Shown here piece by piece: positions 5,476-5,754 of a stretch of 5,754 nucleotides of DNA. The stretch is from an uncultured Bacteroides sp. (lineage in GTDB: Bacteria; Bacteroidota; Bacteroidia; Bacteroidales; Bacteroidaceae). The stretch covers positions 1 through 5,754 of the forward strand of contig NZ_CAJULN010000075.1 in the NCBI RefSeq assembly GCF_910586915.1, read 5' to 3'. How positions within the stretch are numbered: position 1 is the stretch's first letter; every line of letters starts with the position of its first letter. The notes beneath the pieces are model-generated. The model ran no database searches and was not told the DNA's origin. It was given only the letters and a program-made list of their open reading frames with translations. The translations under genes were made by a program, and so were the position numbers.

Positions 5476-5754
5476 ATGATAAAAGCATTGAGAACCGTCG
5501 GAAGATATTTTATGCTCATGGGGCGTACCTTTTCCCGCCCCGAGCGTATGCGTATGTTTTTCCGGCAATACCTTAACGAGTTGGAGCAGTTGGGTGTGAA
5601 CTCCATCGGAATTGTGCTGTTGATATCGTTTTTCATCGGCGCGGTGATTACCATCCAGATTAAGTTGAATATTGAAAGTCCGTGGATGCCCCGCTGGACG
5701 GTGGGATACGTGACTCGTGAAATCATGTTGTTGGAGTTCTCCTCCTCCATCATG
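5476..5754 (+). CDS. mlaE: MlaE-family ABC transporter permease (N-terminal part)
   Basis: The first 93 codons of an open frame run off the right edge. The product starts MIKALRTVGRYFMLMGRTF and fits MlaE/YrbE permeases, the inner-membrane subunit of the Mla system that moves phospholipids between the inner and outer membranes. Visible features are an amphipathic N-terminal segment (1-35), the E-Q-L-G-V-N-S turn (36-43) leading into a hydrophobic membrane segment (about 43-62, SIGIVLLISFFIGAVITIQ), and the conserved REIMLLEFSSSIM stretch at the edge, equivalent to the R-E-L-G-P region of other MlaE proteins. About 150 further residues would be expected outside the window. mlaF and mlaD homologues are likely downstream. 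It is divergent from lptB. The start is ATG 5476; Met13 and Met15 are less likely because they would remove part of the typical N-terminus. Confidence 0.88.
   Translation, partial: MIKALRTVGRYFMLMGRTFSRPERMRMFFRQYLNELEQLGVNSIGIVLLISFFIGAVITIQIKLNIESPWMPRWTVGYVTREIMLLEFSSSIM

Noticed and set aside
5401..5568. 56-residue N-terminal extension of lptB to ATG 5568
   Set aside because: It crosses the lptB -7 box and lies antisense to mlaE; LptB proteins normally begin a few residues before the EDLVKKYG stretch.
5358..5753. 131-codon minus-strand ORF
   Set aside because: It is antisense to mlaE and continues out of frame into lptB; no family features.

Overview
The window reads as chromosomal DNA from a Bacteroides-type bacterium (order Bacteroidales). 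The evidence is a match to the Bacteroidetes sigma-factor -7 consensus TAnnTTTG upstream of three transcription units (250-257, 5419-5426 on the minus strand, 5449-5456), few Shine-Dalgarno sequences, and protein sequences that look like Bacteroides versions of housekeeping genes. The species cannot be fixed from the window alone.

Layout. Positions 1-298 hold no gene I can recognise; they carry an AT-rich inverted repeat and then a promoter. A plus-strand cluster follows: yceD (DUF177, 299-877, UUG start), rpmF (ribosomal protein L32, 890-1075), fabH (beta-ketoacyl-ACP synthase III, 1162-2166), era (2255-3136) and der (3188-4501). There is a hairpin between rpmF and fabH, an intrinsic terminator between fabH and era, and a small hairpin before der. 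The 137-base gap between the convergent genes der and lptB is filled almost end to end by a large imperfect palindrome. Its centre is a 16-bp perfect hairpin that probably terminates transcription in both directions. lptB (minus strand, 4639-5400) is divergent from mlaE (plus strand, 5476 to the window edge, incomplete), with a 75-base gap holding two back-to-back -7 boxes.

How the genes fit together. YceD and L32 concern 50S ribosome production, and Era and Der are GTPases for 30S and 50S assembly. FabH starts fatty acid synthesis, so the cluster joins ribosome building to membrane lipid synthesis, as the yceD-rpmF-plsX-fabH cluster does in E. coli; here plsX is absent between rpmF and fabH. 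lptB and mlaE both encode parts of ABC systems for outer-membrane lipids: LPS export and phospholipid trafficking.

These are conserved core genes. I find no defence system, mobile element with a transposase, CRISPR array or unknown protein system. The items most worth a second look are non-coding: the nested palindrome with 10-base units at 4507-4635, the terminator just before era, and the interlocked lptB/mlaE promoter region.
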